From: Riptortus pedestris
Taxonomy: Eukaryota; Arthropoda; Insecta; Hemiptera; Alydidae
NCBI GenBank assembly: GCA_019009955.1
Contig: CM032228.1
Coordinates: 206,163,001-206,227,000 of the forward strand
Direction: 5' to 3'
DNA: 64,000 nt
Shown here: piece by piece, positions 34,985 to 49,400 of the stretch
Layout of the letters: each line of letters begins with the position of its first letter
How positions within the stretch are numbered: the first letter of the stretch is position 1
Program-made: the position numbers and the translations under genes
The notes under the pieces: generated by a model
What the model was told of the DNA's origin: nothing
Database searches by the model: none
What the model saw: only the letters and a program-made list of their open reading frames with translations

Positions 34985-37590
34985 TTAGACTTCTGCAAAT
35001 TAATATAGGGAGTTATATGGTTTTGCAAAATTTTAAAAGCAATTATCAAAAAATGAATAAAAAATAATTAATATTTTTTAGATCTTTTCGATTTATTCTA
35101 ATGATAAACGAAGGAGAGCTGGCAGGGAGACCACAAAATATTCACAGCAAAATCCAGTATTTGTAGCAGTTTGTTTGGGATCTTTCAAGGTAGGATTTTT
35201 TTCAGGAAAGAACCTAGAAAAGTATACCATAAAAAGAATACCAAGGACAATTTTTGTTTTAAGAGAATAAATTGAAAATACCTAAAAAAAGGTCATTATT
35301 TTTATTTTTTTTTTTCTCTAATGAAATTATGGAGCTTATCTAGAAATTTAATGGAGATTCATTAACCATTTATCTGTATATAATACACAAGAAGTTTCAA
35401 GGGTTTTGAGCCCCACCTCAAGCCTGTCATCCACCACTGGTCAAAGAGTATTCCTATATTCTTATAATCCTAATAACGGACAGCTCTCCCTTAAAATGGA
35501 TACCAAGGCATAAGAAAAGAAGCTTATCTATCCGAATGCCTCAGGTCTGCAAGTATCAAAAAATGCGCTTTGGACAGCTGGTTCTTAGATGTAAAAAAAA
35601 AAAAAAGATTTTGAAGAAAAAACCCAATTGAACATGGGTTCGCTGTGGAGCGTAATGCTTCAACTCGCATAGTTAACTGAACCCTAACTGATATTGACAC
35701 TATTCTATCAAAGACAAAAAACTAAACACATCATGGTTTTAAAATGAGCTATCCCTTGTTTTGAATCTACCATAAACAAAACTATAGGGATCTTATTTTA
35801 TTTACAAAAAGTTGAGTAAAAATGCTTTTAAAATATGAGTTTAATACTTCATATGGGACTGAATAATATTGAGACATATTGAAAATCAATTTAATATAGC
35901 CCTCTATAATAGGTTTAAAAATTAATATGAATATCTATAAAACACACATTAAAGAATAGTTTAATGTACAATAAATAAAACCACTAGTGCATAGAACAAT
36001 AAATTTTAAATTTTTAGTAACTGCTTCTGGTCCTTGAAAAACCAACAGGATTTGCTTTTGATAGATATGAATATAGTTTAAATATGTGATAAAAACTACT
36101 TCTAATTTTATAATCCCATATAGCAATAAAAAACATCCATTTAATTTATTAACAGCAACTTTTAAAGTTCAAACAAACATGATGTCTCGCAAGATAACAT
36201 TTTCTACTCCTAAACCAAAAATTAATGTGACCTTATTCTAAATAGATTCTATATAATCTTATAGATCAGTAACAGTTACTTAGATAATTTATCTGAAGGT
36301 AAATATATAACATTGTTTTATTGAATTGGTTTCTAAATTATTTTTTGTGTTACCTATCTTACTGATAATTTATTATTGAAGACTTTGTTAATCTAAGAGA
36401 TAAATTAATTGTATTCATTTGTACTTTCATTAAAATTACTAAATAATCTAAAGCTAATATAGGTAAGATTATTTTGTTCCTAACTTAGAGGGGGAGGCAA
36501 GTGGCTTGCCTCTTACTATACTTGGGGAGCAGTTGTCACTCTCTCAAAAAGACAATTAAGGGAATATAGCTACATACAAATTTTTGTTAAGAATATCCTA
36601 TAGAACAAGTTATAAACCTTATAAATTAAATCACAGTTTATTTTTATAACAGTGTCGATTATAGAAAAAGAATAGAATCTACATAACAAAAATAAATCAG
36701 CTAATACTTATCTGAAAGCTAAGAAAAAAAAAAGAAAGAAAGTTAGATCAAGCAATTCTAAATTCTGTACACTTTGTTAAGGAGCTTCATTAATTGAAAA
36801 TAATCATACCGAATCATTTTCTAACAAGAATAGTAGAACAATCTTTTCCACTTTATAAACAAAAAAAAAATGATGAAGTTTTATATAAAACTTATTACTA
36901 AAAATGTTAACTCAATGTGGTTACTCATTTATATAAATTATTGTCACTGCTCTGAAATCAATTCCTATAAGTTTGTCCTATTTAAAAAAAAATCAGTCCA
37001 ATGGAGATAGTAAGAATATTAAAGAACTTAAAATTTTTATCCTAAATAATATCCAAATTGTTGAGCCTCTTTTATATTTGTGGCTGGCCATCAGTTCAGG
37101 GTTGTTAGGAAGAAATTCATATGTCCTCAAAATTTTATTCTCCAGAATACAAAACTGTAGTCTGCATTATATTTATGGATATTGACTCAAAAGAGACTGC
37201 AAGTGTCTGAAATTCTACTCTGAAAAATACCACAATTGTGATATCTATATTACATTTGAAAGCACGAGAAACTTAAAGAATAGCAAACATTTTATGGGTC
37301 AAATTATAACAAAATAATATTGTAATTCTAATTTTAAAAGAATATAAATCTTAGATTATAAACATAATTCATGAAAGTTGGCAAATTCCTTTCTTAAAAA
37401 TGCCCAGGACTAAACTATTGTTTAGTTCTTCAGGTGCAATATGTTCCTTTAATAACATAATATCCATTATGAAGTTTAAAACCATTTTTTTTTTCAAGAA
37501 ATCATTATTATTATTATGAGATTATTAAATTTCATATGTATTACCACATTAAAAAGTGAAATTTCATCACAACAGAAAAGTTTAACCCCA
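34985..37590. other. Intergenic stretch without recognised gene
   Basis: 2.6 kb of AT-rich sequence. A small 8-bp hairpin (gaggcaagtggcttgcctc, near 36494) is the only local structure noted. Short open frames at 35935-36126 and 36973-37185 have no protein likeness. Confidence 0.5.
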
Positions 37591-37594
37591 AACA

Positions 37595-37935
37595 TACAAA
37601 AAGACCGTCACTAAACAAATCAGTTTTCCCACATACTGGATTGACACATTGGTCATCTCATCTCACCAACTGCTTTGTGCTTCTCCCTTAGTAAGAAGCC
37701 TATGTAAACAGAAATTGAAATGTACACTAAAAATGAGATTTTAGTGACACAGTCACTTAAAGTAAAAAATAGGCAATTATACAAGTAGGGGCTTATTGAA
37801 GGCTGAAAATTTTAAAAATGCAAATATCTCCTATAATATTTCAAATAGAAAAAAAGTGTACATATCAACAATAATAGAAAATTAAATGTATAACAAAATT
37901 AGTAACAGAACATTTTTTGATTCGACTCACTGTGG
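37595..37935 (+). repeat. Decayed family F2 copy, left half
   Basis: aaaaagaccgtcactaaaca, ggggcttattgaaggctgaa, atgcaaatatctcctataat and the following tract match F2 in order, without TA core or right end. Confidence 0.6.
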
Positions 37936-38154
37936 TCAAGATCTAAAACCTAACACCTTGTAATTGCAACCATTGTTCTTTTGGAAGTCGCTCTTTTCAT
38001 ATTACTATGGAGTGCATGAGACTTTTGATGTTTTAAAAAAAGAGATTTCCAGGGCCTCCCTCTGCCCTTATGTTCAATGAACTTAGCTTTTAATTTATTT
38101 GTGTCTCGTGACATCCCCAAGAAGTTTCAACTTCCTTTTTTCTATGGCCTAGAC

Positions 38155-38568
38155 CAGTGGTCGGCAATCTTTTTAGCCAAATATGAACATTACAATTTTA
38201 AAAAAATATTGGGAGCCCAATCAGCTTGTTTAGTAAACTTTTATTACACTAAATAAGTAGTACACTAAATAAAACTAAATTTCATACTTAATAAATATTT
38301 ACTAATGCGAACAATGTGCTTGCATCCCCTTGGAAAGTTTGAGTAAGTCAGGTTTGTATGTTGTTGTTTTTAATTTTAGGTATGATTCCAAGTTCTCATC
38401 AATAAGACGACTTCTCAGTTTATTCTTGATAATGTTCATGCTTGAAAAAGATTGTTCGCATATATATGTAGAGCCGAAAAGGGAAAGAACAGCAAAACGA
38501 GGCCAGAGCCGCACTTAAGGAGCTAAAGAGCCACATGCGGCTCTAAAGCCGCACTTTGCCGACCACTG
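38155..38568 (-). mobile_element. 414-bp hAT transposon relic with 8-bp target duplication
   Basis: Terminal inverted repeats CAGTGGTCGGCAA (38155-38167) and TTGCCGACCACTG (38556-38568) are flanked on both sides by GCCTAGAC (38147-38154 and 38569-38576), the 8-bp target duplication known for hAT elements. Inside, the minus strand encodes the hAT C-terminal dimerisation signature: FGSTYICEQSFSSMNIIKNK followed by LRSRLIDENLESYLKL (38302-38514). The copy is deleted for the rest of the transposase. Confidence 0.92.
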
Positions 38569-38779
38569 GCCTAGACAAGACTTTTACTTTCACTTACCTC
38601 ATTTAAAACTTCCATGTTGGACTTCTTTTTAGTTCAATTTTTTCTGGTGATTCTGGCAACAAATCCACATTTACATGACTTCCAATCTATTATATTGAAT
38701 TTTGTGAAGATTCCAACATTTTCTCCCATAATGCAATAAACTCCAAAGGATTTACACAACTTATTTGCATGTATCTCAT

Positions 38780-38800
38780 GTAGTATTCGTATGTATATGT

Positions 38801-38856
<56 letters not shown>

Positions 38857-38862
38857 ATAATT
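38780..38862. repeat. (TATATG)n/(TA)n simple repeat
   Basis: Interrupted gtatat repeats grade into (TA)n just before an F2 right arm. Confidence 0.9.
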
Positions 38863-38968
38863 TTGAACAGACCTTATTTTCATCATCTTCTAGGAAGGAC
38901 ATTAGAAAACATTATTCAAAACTCGTCTCACGAGGACAACCTCAATAGCTGACTTCCATAAATAGAAG
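38863..38968 (+). repeat. Family F2 right arm
   Basis: ttttgaacagaccttatttt to caatagctgacttccataaa. It faces the right arm of the next F2 copy (38995), as at 10476-10592. Confidence 0.75.
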
Positions 38969-38994
38969 TTGTGGGCTTTTAGCGGAATATACTT

Positions 38995-39104
38995 GGGAGG
39001 AATCAGCTATTGAGGTTTTACTCATGACATGATTTTCGAGAAATTCCTTCAAACATCCATTCGATCCTACTACTTAGGAGAAGAAATCAAGTCTGCTCAA
39101 AATT

Positions 39105-39164
<60 letters not shown>

Positions 39165-40398
39165 CTCAGATACCCAGCTTCGCCCGGGAATTCACTTGAG
39201 GCTGAATGGTGATGGTATATATTTGGCAAGGCTTTACTTTGCACAATATTTTGACATTTACTCGTCCCAGTGTTTAGGGTTAACACCCGTCATTTCTGTG
39301 GATTTGTTAATAATATTAATTTTTTATGTAAGACTTCACTGTCCTGTACATTGTCATATTTCCCGTTTCCTGTGCATTATGTATAGATTTGAATTATTAA
39401 TGAGAAAATATTGACATACATTTGAATCATTTTTTTCATTAGTTCATATTGAAAAGAAGTGTTGAGCAAATTTCTCTAAATAACAAAATAAACAACTTTT
39501 GTTATGTGCATATTTGCCGAAACCCCAATAGGAAATCACTATTTTTAATATCAGGCCTCCCTTATAACCCCCACTCCTGCCCGTCCCTAGAAATAGTATG
39601 GCTTATTATAAGGAAGGCGTTAGTACTAATACACATACTGAGTGTTTTATTTAGTTCGGTTAAGTCTTTTGTGCCAAATAAAATTGTGGACTCCCGCTAT
39701 AATTTTTAGCGTATAACTCATTTATACTTCCGTATATGGCAAAAGTGCATATAACAAAAGTTTCTCTAAATAACAAAATAAACAACTTTTGTTATGGGCA
39801 TAGTTGCCGAATATGCAATAGGAAACGAAATACCGCTATATTTAATTTCTGGCCTCCCTTACAACCCCCACTCCTGCCCGTCCCTAGAAATGATGGTATG
39901 GCTTGTTATAATGATGGCGTTAGTCCTAATACACGTACCGAGTTTTATTTAGTTCGGTTGAGTCTTTTGTGCCAAATAAAATAGTTGACGTCCGCTATCA
40001 TTTTTAGCGTATAACTCATGTATATTTAGGTATACGACGAAAGTGTACATAACAAAAGTTACTCTAAATAATAAAATAAATAACTTTTGTTATGTGCATA
40101 TTTGCCGAAAAACCAATAGGAAACGAAATATCGCTATTTTTAATTTCTGGCCTCCCTTATAACCCCCACTCCTGTTCGTCTCAGAGAATATTAGTATAGC
40201 CTAAAGTCTAAGTTGGGCTAGTAGTAATATACATACCAAGTTTCATAAAATTCGGTTCAGCCGTTTATGCGTGAAAAGGTAACAAACAAACAAACATACA
40301 CGAAAGAAACAAAATGCAGTTATGGTGTCTATGACATGTGAAACGAAAAGTTATCGTGAAATTTCGCGAAAAAAAATCAATGTACAGACAGAGGTTAC

Positions 40399-40463
<65 letters not shown>

Positions 40464-40922
40464 TACAATAAAATGTTTATTTTATCAATACTGTATACTC
40501 TATATTTAACCATTTCTTGTAACTCTAATGCTACACTTGTTAAATGATGAAAATGGAATAGGAAGAGGGGAAATTTGAAAATTCAAAATATCTTATTTAT
40601 TATCAGTCGGATCAAAAAATGCAGAATCAATCTTGGCACACCTGAAATTCCGTACAATTGCTGCTTTATACATTTTTTGTAAGTTGAATATTAAGTAGGT
40701 GATTCATATTTTCTTGTTTTCAGACTTCAGGAAATCCCTGACTTCTACTCATTGAATTTTTATTTTGGTCAACTATATCACTGATATCCAGCTAATATTT
40801 TATTTCCTGTTTACATAGGTTAATTACTAGAGGAAGAATAGGTTGTAAGATGAGATCACAAGTCTGCCATTCCAAAGCGTGGGAATTTGCTTAGTTTACC
40901 TAGGTCCATATGACAGACTTTT
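38995..40922 (-). repeat. Family F2 copy interrupted by family H
   Basis: The right arm 38995-39110 and the decayed left half 40460-40922 (gtcggatcaaaaaatgcaga, tttgcttagtttacctaggt, atgacagact) are separated by a family H copy with (TA)n at both joints (about 39113-39161 and 40405-40460). Same nesting as at 11284-15524. Confidence 0.75.
39162..40404 (+). mobile_element. Family H element, apparently complete single copy (~1.24 kb)
   Basis: From the hairpin end tagctcagatacccagcttc gcccggg through an outer unique part (39195-39460), three or so 295-bp units, and the inner end (ttatgcgtgaaaaggtaaca ... gaggttacaatttta). This is the best example of the family's layout. The reading frames at 39449-39709 and 39736-39984 cross the tandem units in frame by chance and look alike only because the DNA repeats. 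Confidence 0.75.
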
Positions 40923-40929
40923 ATTATTG

Positions 40930-42790
40930 TAATTTACATCTTGCTAAGATGGATACCACTCTATCAAATGACTGACCTTAGAGAAATTTATTCGGCATAG
41001 GAAATTAGGACGACAACTGGTTTGATATCATTTTTGAAATTATAGTGGATCGTATTACTAAGCAGGAAAGTGTATCTTTCTTCCAAACCTGGCATTAATT
41101 ACTTAACATCTAATTTCGTAATTGTGAATAAAATAATTAAAAAAATCAGTCTCACAACAGACCTCGAAGGTCCCAGTATGACAGATATAATTTTTTAATG
41201 GCTGAATAGCACAAAATAAAGGCAGTGATTTTACTACTACACACTGGTTATTTGATTTATTAACATTTTTGGTACACATTAGGACCAGGGCGGAGAAGTT
41301 ATGTTAGATAAAAACTACTACATAGAAAAAAATACTACAATGTGCGAGAACCTACATCATATAACTCAGGTTACCAGTGTCTTAAAATTGAGCAACCATC
41401 AATTGACATATTTACAATAAATTTCTATTTGACTATAATTTTATTCATTTACAACCTAACATTTAATACTGACAGTCAATTAATGAGAAATATGAAACCT
41501 ATAATTTGTTAACATACTCTATTTTATGTAATTAATCTCAGCAACAGTAAATTTTGTAATACATTTAGACAGACATACTCGTAGTAGCTATGTTCAGCCT
41601 TTTAGAAAAGCACCTTGAAAGAAATATTCATTCCAACAAAAGTGATATTATATATATTAAAGTGATATTAGCTTATATGATATAGTATATTTAAGCCAGA
41701 TAACATTTCCTACTAAGTTAAAACAAATAAAAGCAGAACCTTTTGTTTTCACAAAATTTAATATTTAAACAAATACAGACAAAATAACTTCATGAATAGA
41801 CATTAGTTCTTAACAATATATAAAAAAATAAATACAAAATGAAAATCTTTGGCTTAACAGCGCATAAAGGACCACAGCCAGCCATACGGTTTTGATGGGT
41901 GATCAAGGGGTTTATCTAAATATCGCTACATTTAGTGTTTTTTCGTTAGAAAAAGGAGCAATTGATGTTGCTCACATAACAAATGTACATAACAATTCCT
42001 TCAAAACATCACCAAAGCCGAAGTACAAGTGTAATAAAAAAGTAAATATGTTATATCTCTGTAAACATGTAGTTGAAAAATGATATTTTCTATGGAGGAA
42101 GCTCAAGTTCTTATTTTATTTAATTAATGAATGCAATTTCATTTAAAATATATCCTTTTACTTTTAAGTGATTCTTTTGTCGGGCTCAATAGTCCATTTT
42201 TTGATTTTATTGTTGTTATAGTTTGGTTTTGTCATAAGTACTTTTAGTAATGGTACTAGGTATTAGAGTGCACTATTGTACCTGTTTTGCTGTATAAATA
42301 TCAACATAATTACAGGTTAATCTCGTTTTATTTAACATTCTGCTTGTTGTTTTTACAGAGACCAAAATCTCTAGATAGTCATGTTTTATTTTGGTGTGGC
42401 ATTGGATCCTAGTCATTAATATAATTTGAATGATGAAACTAAAATACATTCCCTAAATTCTAGCCACCTTAGAAAAAGTATTAATTATATAGATATAGCT
42501 ACTCAATTTTTACACAATACTGAGTGGGGGAACAGAAAGACGTCTAAACTTGAAACCCAGAACAACTACATTTAAATACAACTTAGTGTCTAATCCCCAG
42601 ATTCAAACATGGCACTTCTAGTACAACTTCTAAATATGAAGTATTAATAATGAATTATGAAGTTTATTAAGTAATAGCTTTGAAACATTAAGTAAAACCA
42701 TTTATAAAATAAGAGGATAAGCAATAACAATGAAATTCTACCACTAAATTTATATATACAAATTTTAACAGTTTTATTTGATATTTAATT
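40930..42790. other. Intergenic stretch downstream of DNAJC17
   Basis: No repeat landmark or gene was recognised. The part nearest 43449 may belong to the DNAJC17 3' UTR, whose end could not be placed. Confidence 0.45.
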
Positions 42791-42998
42791 AGTCCACTTT
42801 ATGCAACTACGGCTAATCGGGACGGGTTATCTAAAGGTTACCCTACCCAGGGTGGGTTTAAGGATTTCATTTTATGAGATTGTCACTAAATAAATTCCTA
42901 TTGCCCAGGTGGGAATCAAACCCACAGCTCTAAGTTTACCAAATTCATTAAGACCAATGCCTTAACACATATGGCTAACTGTTAACCTGAGCTCCCAT
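42791..42998 (-). repeat. tRNA-derived SINE, near full length
   Basis: Reverse complement of the SINE: the tail side agtccactttatgcaactac, the body gtcactaaataaattcctat, the B-box side gtgggaatcaaacccacagc, and the head ccaatgccttaacacatatg to aacctgagctccc. Confidence 0.85.
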
Positions 42999-43449
42999 TA
43001 ACATTTTTAGATTCAAATATCAAAGAAGAGGATTAATACCCCAATGACGAATATCAGAACATAACTGGATAGGTATTTCACTGTTCATAATTTATATTAT
43101 AACATTCATAAAGAATAGTTAAGTGTTAACTGAAAATAATATCAACAGTTTATAGAACAAATATCAACAGAATCAGGAATCATCATTGGAAACCAAAACT
43201 TATACATTAATTAACCTTTACTATCTCATGAATATAGGAATATATTATCTGAAATATATTTTTATCATCAGAGAATAAAAATAAAGAAAGAGCAATGGTG
43301 TCAGTATATAAAAAGAAGATATTTTTAAATATACAAAGAGCACAAAAGGTCAATAAATGCATTAGTCAAAAACTTGAAATTGTTTGTATAAATTAAATTT
43401 TCTGAACAACTTATTAATTACATGTTGTAAATCTAGTAAAATATCATCA

Positions 43450-46400
43450 TCACAAAACAGGAGATTCACTAGAGGCCGTCGCTTTCCTTTTGTTTTCTTC
43501 AGCCTCTTTCATTTTTCTTAAGACTAAAAATTCAAAATCTTCATCAGCATCATTTTGGTCATACACTTTGGCCTGGAACAAAGAAAGTTAAAATTAAAAA
43601 GGAAATTCTAAGAGTGATTTATAAGTTTAATAACTTAAAAGGCAAATACTTAATAAATAGAATAAAAAATTATAATTTATATAAAGAAACTGTTGCTCAG
43701 CAAGAGCTGCTTAATTAGTGAATTATCGTGAATCCCGAGCTATGAGATATATTTTAGTTTCATATTAGATTCAATTGATCAATAAGTTCCGAAAACTTAT
43801 AAAATAGTACAATTACAATGACTTTGTTCGTGACATTTAAAAAAAAAACAGACACTTTGCTGAAAATGAAATACCAGTAAAAACCAGGTCATAGTTTAAT
43901 TATACTTAATTTTAAGTAACATACACCTCAAATATCAACTATATGTATCTGTAAGCAGTAAATAATTATACAAATTTAAAAGGTAACTGGAGGCTCCCAA
44001 AAGCTTTCACAATTACTGTAAAACTATTATTTGTTTAAATAAGTAATCCATTAAAATAATATAATAATAAAACTGAAATATAAAATTCTGCACAAAAAAA
44101 AAAAAAAAGCAGAAAAATATTTAGGTAACTATTTAATGAAAATACTTAAAGTTGTTCGGTTAAGTAAAAAAAGAACCTAAAATCCAGCCAATGTTCAAAT
44201 TTATTAAATTAAATGTTTATTCCTTCCTGAAGTATCATATTTACATTGTCAAACTTTGCTGTTGGAGTAGATTTTTTGGTCTTCAAAACAAACAAATTCA
44301 GACAAAAGAACAATACTATTCAAAAGAAATTACAGTACAAATTTTACATTATTTCAATGAGAGTTTTAAGTAGCTCAGGACAGTTAAATTAATAATATTA
44401 TTTTTTTATGTCTACTGGTGTATTTACTTACTTCCACCATTGACATGCTGGCTTGTTTATAAATGTAATATTCAAGTATCAACAACTAATGAAAATAACA
44501 TTTACCTTGGGCAAGTTTGGAAATGGACGAGGTTGATATGAGGGAAATGAAGACTGTGGTGTCGAAGGGAACAGTCCACCAAACCTAGTCGGTGTTCCTT
44601 CACCAGTTTTCATATTGGATCTATATCCCGAACCCATGTCAAACACTGATTTTCTATACATGTTTGGAGGTTCCCCTGTCAGCCATGTGAGGGTTAAAGG
44701 ATTGTCAGCAAGTCCTTTTTCTAACTGCAGAGCTTTGATCTGAAGCATAAATATACATTGGAAATTGAAGATACAATTTTTTATTACTAGTCCATCTATC
44801 TTATTAAATAATAATATTTTAAGATATAACTATAGGAGTATGTCTACAAAGCCAACTTAATTTCTAATTCAGTGCAATTCTTAATCAAATATATTGGACT
44901 AATGCTTACTTCTTAACTTTTTTTTTTATTTATTTACGTCCACTTTATGCTACTTTGGCTAATTGGGGCGGGCTATCTACAGGGAACCACTTTTTTCTAG
45001 CCAGGGTGGGACTAAGGAATTTATTTAATGAGTCCGTCACTAAATAAATTTCTAGTGCCCAGGGCGAGAATTGAACCCGCCACTCCAGGTGAGACCAACG
45101 CCCTAACCCACACGGCCAATCTGAGCCCCCTTGTTAACTTTAATATCAGCAAATTACATAAAAAATGATGAGAAATTGAAAAGCATGGAAGATGTTAAAA
45201 CAAGAAACTTACTGGTTTAAACAAATCAGAATGATTGGTATACCTATATGAAAATCTTTGACCCAACAGCCATCCACAGCTTGACATCTGCTGTTTTGCA
45301 GTGTCATTGCAGACTGAAAATGGTTACTGCTTTATTTAAGTAGCTACTCAATGCCAATAAGTAGGCACCAAGGAAACAGATAGAAGCCCAACTGCAAGGC
45401 CCCATAAGTGCACATCTAAATAAAATCTAGTGAGCAATCCCTGGTCTTGAACCCAACAACTATAGAACAGGGGTATATAGCGTGTTATTCATTACATAAC
45501 CATAATTAGGCCCCCAAATGGAGAATAGGTAATAATCATCCACAAAGTACATATTTATCCTGAATTTAGGGATGGCACTTCCATATAAACACACATATGT
45601 ACTGATGACAATATAAAATTTCTTGTTGAAGACATACCTTAAAAACTACAAGGTATCCTAGGTGTAAAACACACAGGTGTAGAACTTGCTTAGTATAAAG
45701 CTTTAGATATTAATGAAGAACAAGCACTATTATAACATTTATAGTCTTCTATTTGTAGTCAAAGATTTCAAAGTTTCTGAATAAATTCTTCAATTCATGT
45801 TTTGTATATCTTTATTGTCCCCAACACATATAATGGTCCCTTTCCAAGTGGTCATTATATATGTTTATAATGTTTACTTAGACTCTCATATTAGCACTTG
45901 CTCTTAATTCTCTTGATAAATCTACAGTTGGGGGGCTGATTTTTGTATGGACAATAGGAATTTATTTGGTAAAGAATGGGGGGCTCAGGTTGGCCATGTG
46001 AGTTAAAGCGTTGTCCTTAATCACACATAGTAAACCTAGAGTGGTGAGTTCGATTCTGGGCAATAGAGATTTATTTAGTGGCAAACTCATTAAATAAAAT
46101 CCTTAGATCCAACCTAGCTAAAGGGTGATGAGCCTTCCCAATTAGCCATAATAGCAAAAAGTGGTCATTAATAAATATGAATAGTAATTTGGTGAAGAAC
46201 TCAATAAATATCCTTAGCCCCACCCTGGCCAGGAGAAGCCCTGCAGATAATCATGATTAGTCATAATAGCGTAAGGAGGATGTTAATAAATAAGAGTAAC
46301 ACATAAAAGATGTTCAAAACATCATGCAAAAAAGTATGTATGTATGAACTTGGATCATTGAATTCTTAGGACATTCTTAATATTGTAATAAAATTGGTAT

Positions 46401-49400
46401 GTCAAACTATAAATAATTAACTCAACTCACAGCAGCTTCTGCTTTCACAAACTCAACAAGGGCACTTCCCTTTTTCTTCTGAGAAACTATAACAGTGTCC
46501 ACATCACCATACTGGAAATAAAAAAGTAGTTATTAGTAATTAGTGAGTCATTAAAAAAAATAATAAAACAAAACACACACACACATATATCGGGTGTTTT
46601 AAGTAATTGTTAGCAATTTTTTTTTTTTTAAATTGAGATTTTGTTTTACAAACATGGTTTTAAGTATATTATTCAATGTATTGTCCATCATCATTGTCAT
46701 GGAGGAAAATGGTAGTGCCTAACATATTCTGGCCTTTTTTCCTTCAATGTGTGGGTCAAACACATTAGTTGATCACAGTAACGCTCCCCTGTGATCGTTT
46801 CATTTGGTCTGAGCAGCTCATAGTATATCACACCTCACAGATCCAAACACAGAGTATAAGCTTGGTTCCATGGATATTTGATTTCGCCACTGATGTTGAT
46901 GGATGCCGGGCCTAACCCATGACTTTCTCAGTTTGGAATTGTCATAATGGATCCACTTCTCGGTCTCCAGTCAAATTTCTTTGCAAAATTCCCTTCCTGG
47001 TGCTCAAGCAGCTATTCACAGATGAAAAATGCCCTCTTTGGTTTCAATTAATATGATTTAGGTTCATTCCCATGGCTTTCAGGCTATTTGCTGATTGTTG
47101 AAAAGTTCACTCCCAATAATTTAACCAAATCTTGAAGCATTTGGCATGGCATTTCTTCATCTTCAAATTTTGTTGGCTGCCAGGTCGTTTCTTGTCTTCC
47201 AGCTCAAAATCGCCATCAGATAGAGCATGCTCTCCATAAACACCAACTAAAATTTGATGGCTTTCAGCAGTGCTTTTTTCCATGTTAAAGTAACGAAGAA
47301 CCCAAAAACACTTTATCCAGTATGAAGTTAGACAAATTTGATAAAGTAAAATGATTAGTTATTTATGCTTCAAGTGAATGACAGAAAAAACAAACCCAAT
47401 GACAGTAATATCACGTCCGAGAGGAGTCACCCCATCAATTGGAAAACCTCACAAGTAGTGCCATCTATAAGAAAATGCTACAACTAATTGAATTATATAT
47501 ATTACTCACTATATGTGAGGATAAATTAAAATAACAGTTTCATTATAAAGTGTCTCTTTTGTCAATCACATACCACATTTCGGTGGGGCAAGTCCATAGG
47601 GTTTACAAAGTTGCCATTTCCATACTTAAACTAGGAATAATTACTATATCTTCTAATTCATTTTGTTCATCATATATACGGCCAAGCAAAACCACAGACT
47701 GTCTACATGACCCTCAACCCTTACATCCCATGATTCTCAGGAGGGCTTAGCCTTCCTATGCTATGGAGAGAGAAATATACAAGGATCGTAACATATAAAA
47801 ACATTCTTTATGAGACCATACACCTCATTTTGCTTCTTATTTAAATGCATGACAATCAACAAATCATGATAATAACTTATAGAAGCATTTAACAAAGTAT
47901 ATGGCTTATGCTAGAAGTACATGATTATATATATTGACCAATAGTGGGAAAAAATCCAAGCACACAAGAACCACTAGATGGGATGGTTGTTTTTGGTGGT
48001 TTACATATATAGAAAAAAACATTCCAAAATCTTAAATAAAAATATAAAATGATTGCAAATTAATATTTGTCCTGTAGAGTTAGAAAACAATCTTTAATCA
48101 GTCTCAATAAAAAGCTTTTTCAATGAATACCTTCGGTGACTACTGTTCGATATGACTTTCTTTATGTTGTATGGTTTTCAGTTGCATAGGGCAAAACAAA
48201 CTACAGCAGCTTTGTTGTTATGGTACAATTTATTACCTAAACTTTCCAGAAACAGGTAAAACTGATATAATTTATGTTGTCATCCTGACTGATAACAACA
48301 CCAACACAAGGAAAATTATATCCAACTATAGTCATCAAAGATATTCATTGAAAATGGTATAGACATGCATGAAGTATCAGGTTGGCAAAGCTGTTGTACG
48401 TTATTTAGTGGTACCAGACAACCATGCCTTAGGAGAAAGGAAGATTAAAATGCTTTTTAATTTGTTATTAATTATGAAAAATGTAAATGAACTTTATTGC
48501 ATCCTTCTTTACATGTGACTCTTTTCAGTTCAGATTTGTTTGAAAACAATTTATTTTTAAAGTAGGTAAAGATAAATAATTACCTTTGAGAACATTTTCA
48601 CCAGATTATCAGTATTGTAGCCTCCATTTGAACTGTCATCCTTTTCACACTTCCACTTAACTTTAAGCCTATAGAGAGAAGGGTCAGCATTCCCAGTCAT
48701 AAGCTGTCTTTCTTCCAAGATTTTCTGTTTAATATATTCCATTTCTTCTTTCAACTGCCTAGACCCTTCTTTTCTTAACCTTTCAATCTCTGCCTGTAAA
48801 CCAACATACATTTTGAACAAACAGTAATTCAGATATACATGATAGGGACTACCTTTTCTAAAACTATAAGTTGAAACAAGAATTTATAATTACGGCTAAT
48901 TTTTCTTCAGCACTTTTATTTCCGAACCTCAAATTAGATTCATAGGCTGCTTGTTTTTCTCTAGCTTCTAGTTCCTCCTTCAATTTTTTTCGCCGAGAAT
49001 CTAGTTCTTGATTCCTTAATTTAGCTGCTTTCTTCGCATTGTACACCTTATCATAAGCAAGCTGAAATGAAAAATAATAATAATAAGAGAATAATTACTA
49101 ATAAAATAAAATATTGACCTTACATGAATAGTTAATACTAATGTATTATTTGTTATTACTGAAGGATTTTTCCTTTAATCAGGCTTACATCAGTCCTAGA
49201 AGCTTAGTTCTACACTCAGGTCAGACGGTGCTTTGGTCAAAGACCTCTTCCAGGTATTTCTTTAAGTATTACAACATCACCCCAAGCCTCTTTTTTGTGC
49301 CACGCTTTCTTACACCTCATAACATCCATTATAAAGCAAAAGAAGTATTGTTTTTCAACTTTGAACGGAATTATCTGTAATGGCCCATTTTGACATAATA

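Noticed and set aside
39449..39984. Pair of similar open frames that might suggest a duplicated small gene
   Set aside because: The similarity comes from the 295-bp DNA repeat; other units of the same family have stops and shifts at these positions.
45979..46060. tRNA gene
   Set aside because: A- and B-box-like motifs are present, but no acceptor stem or anticodon arm can be formed and the sequence is dispersed with a SINE body and tail.
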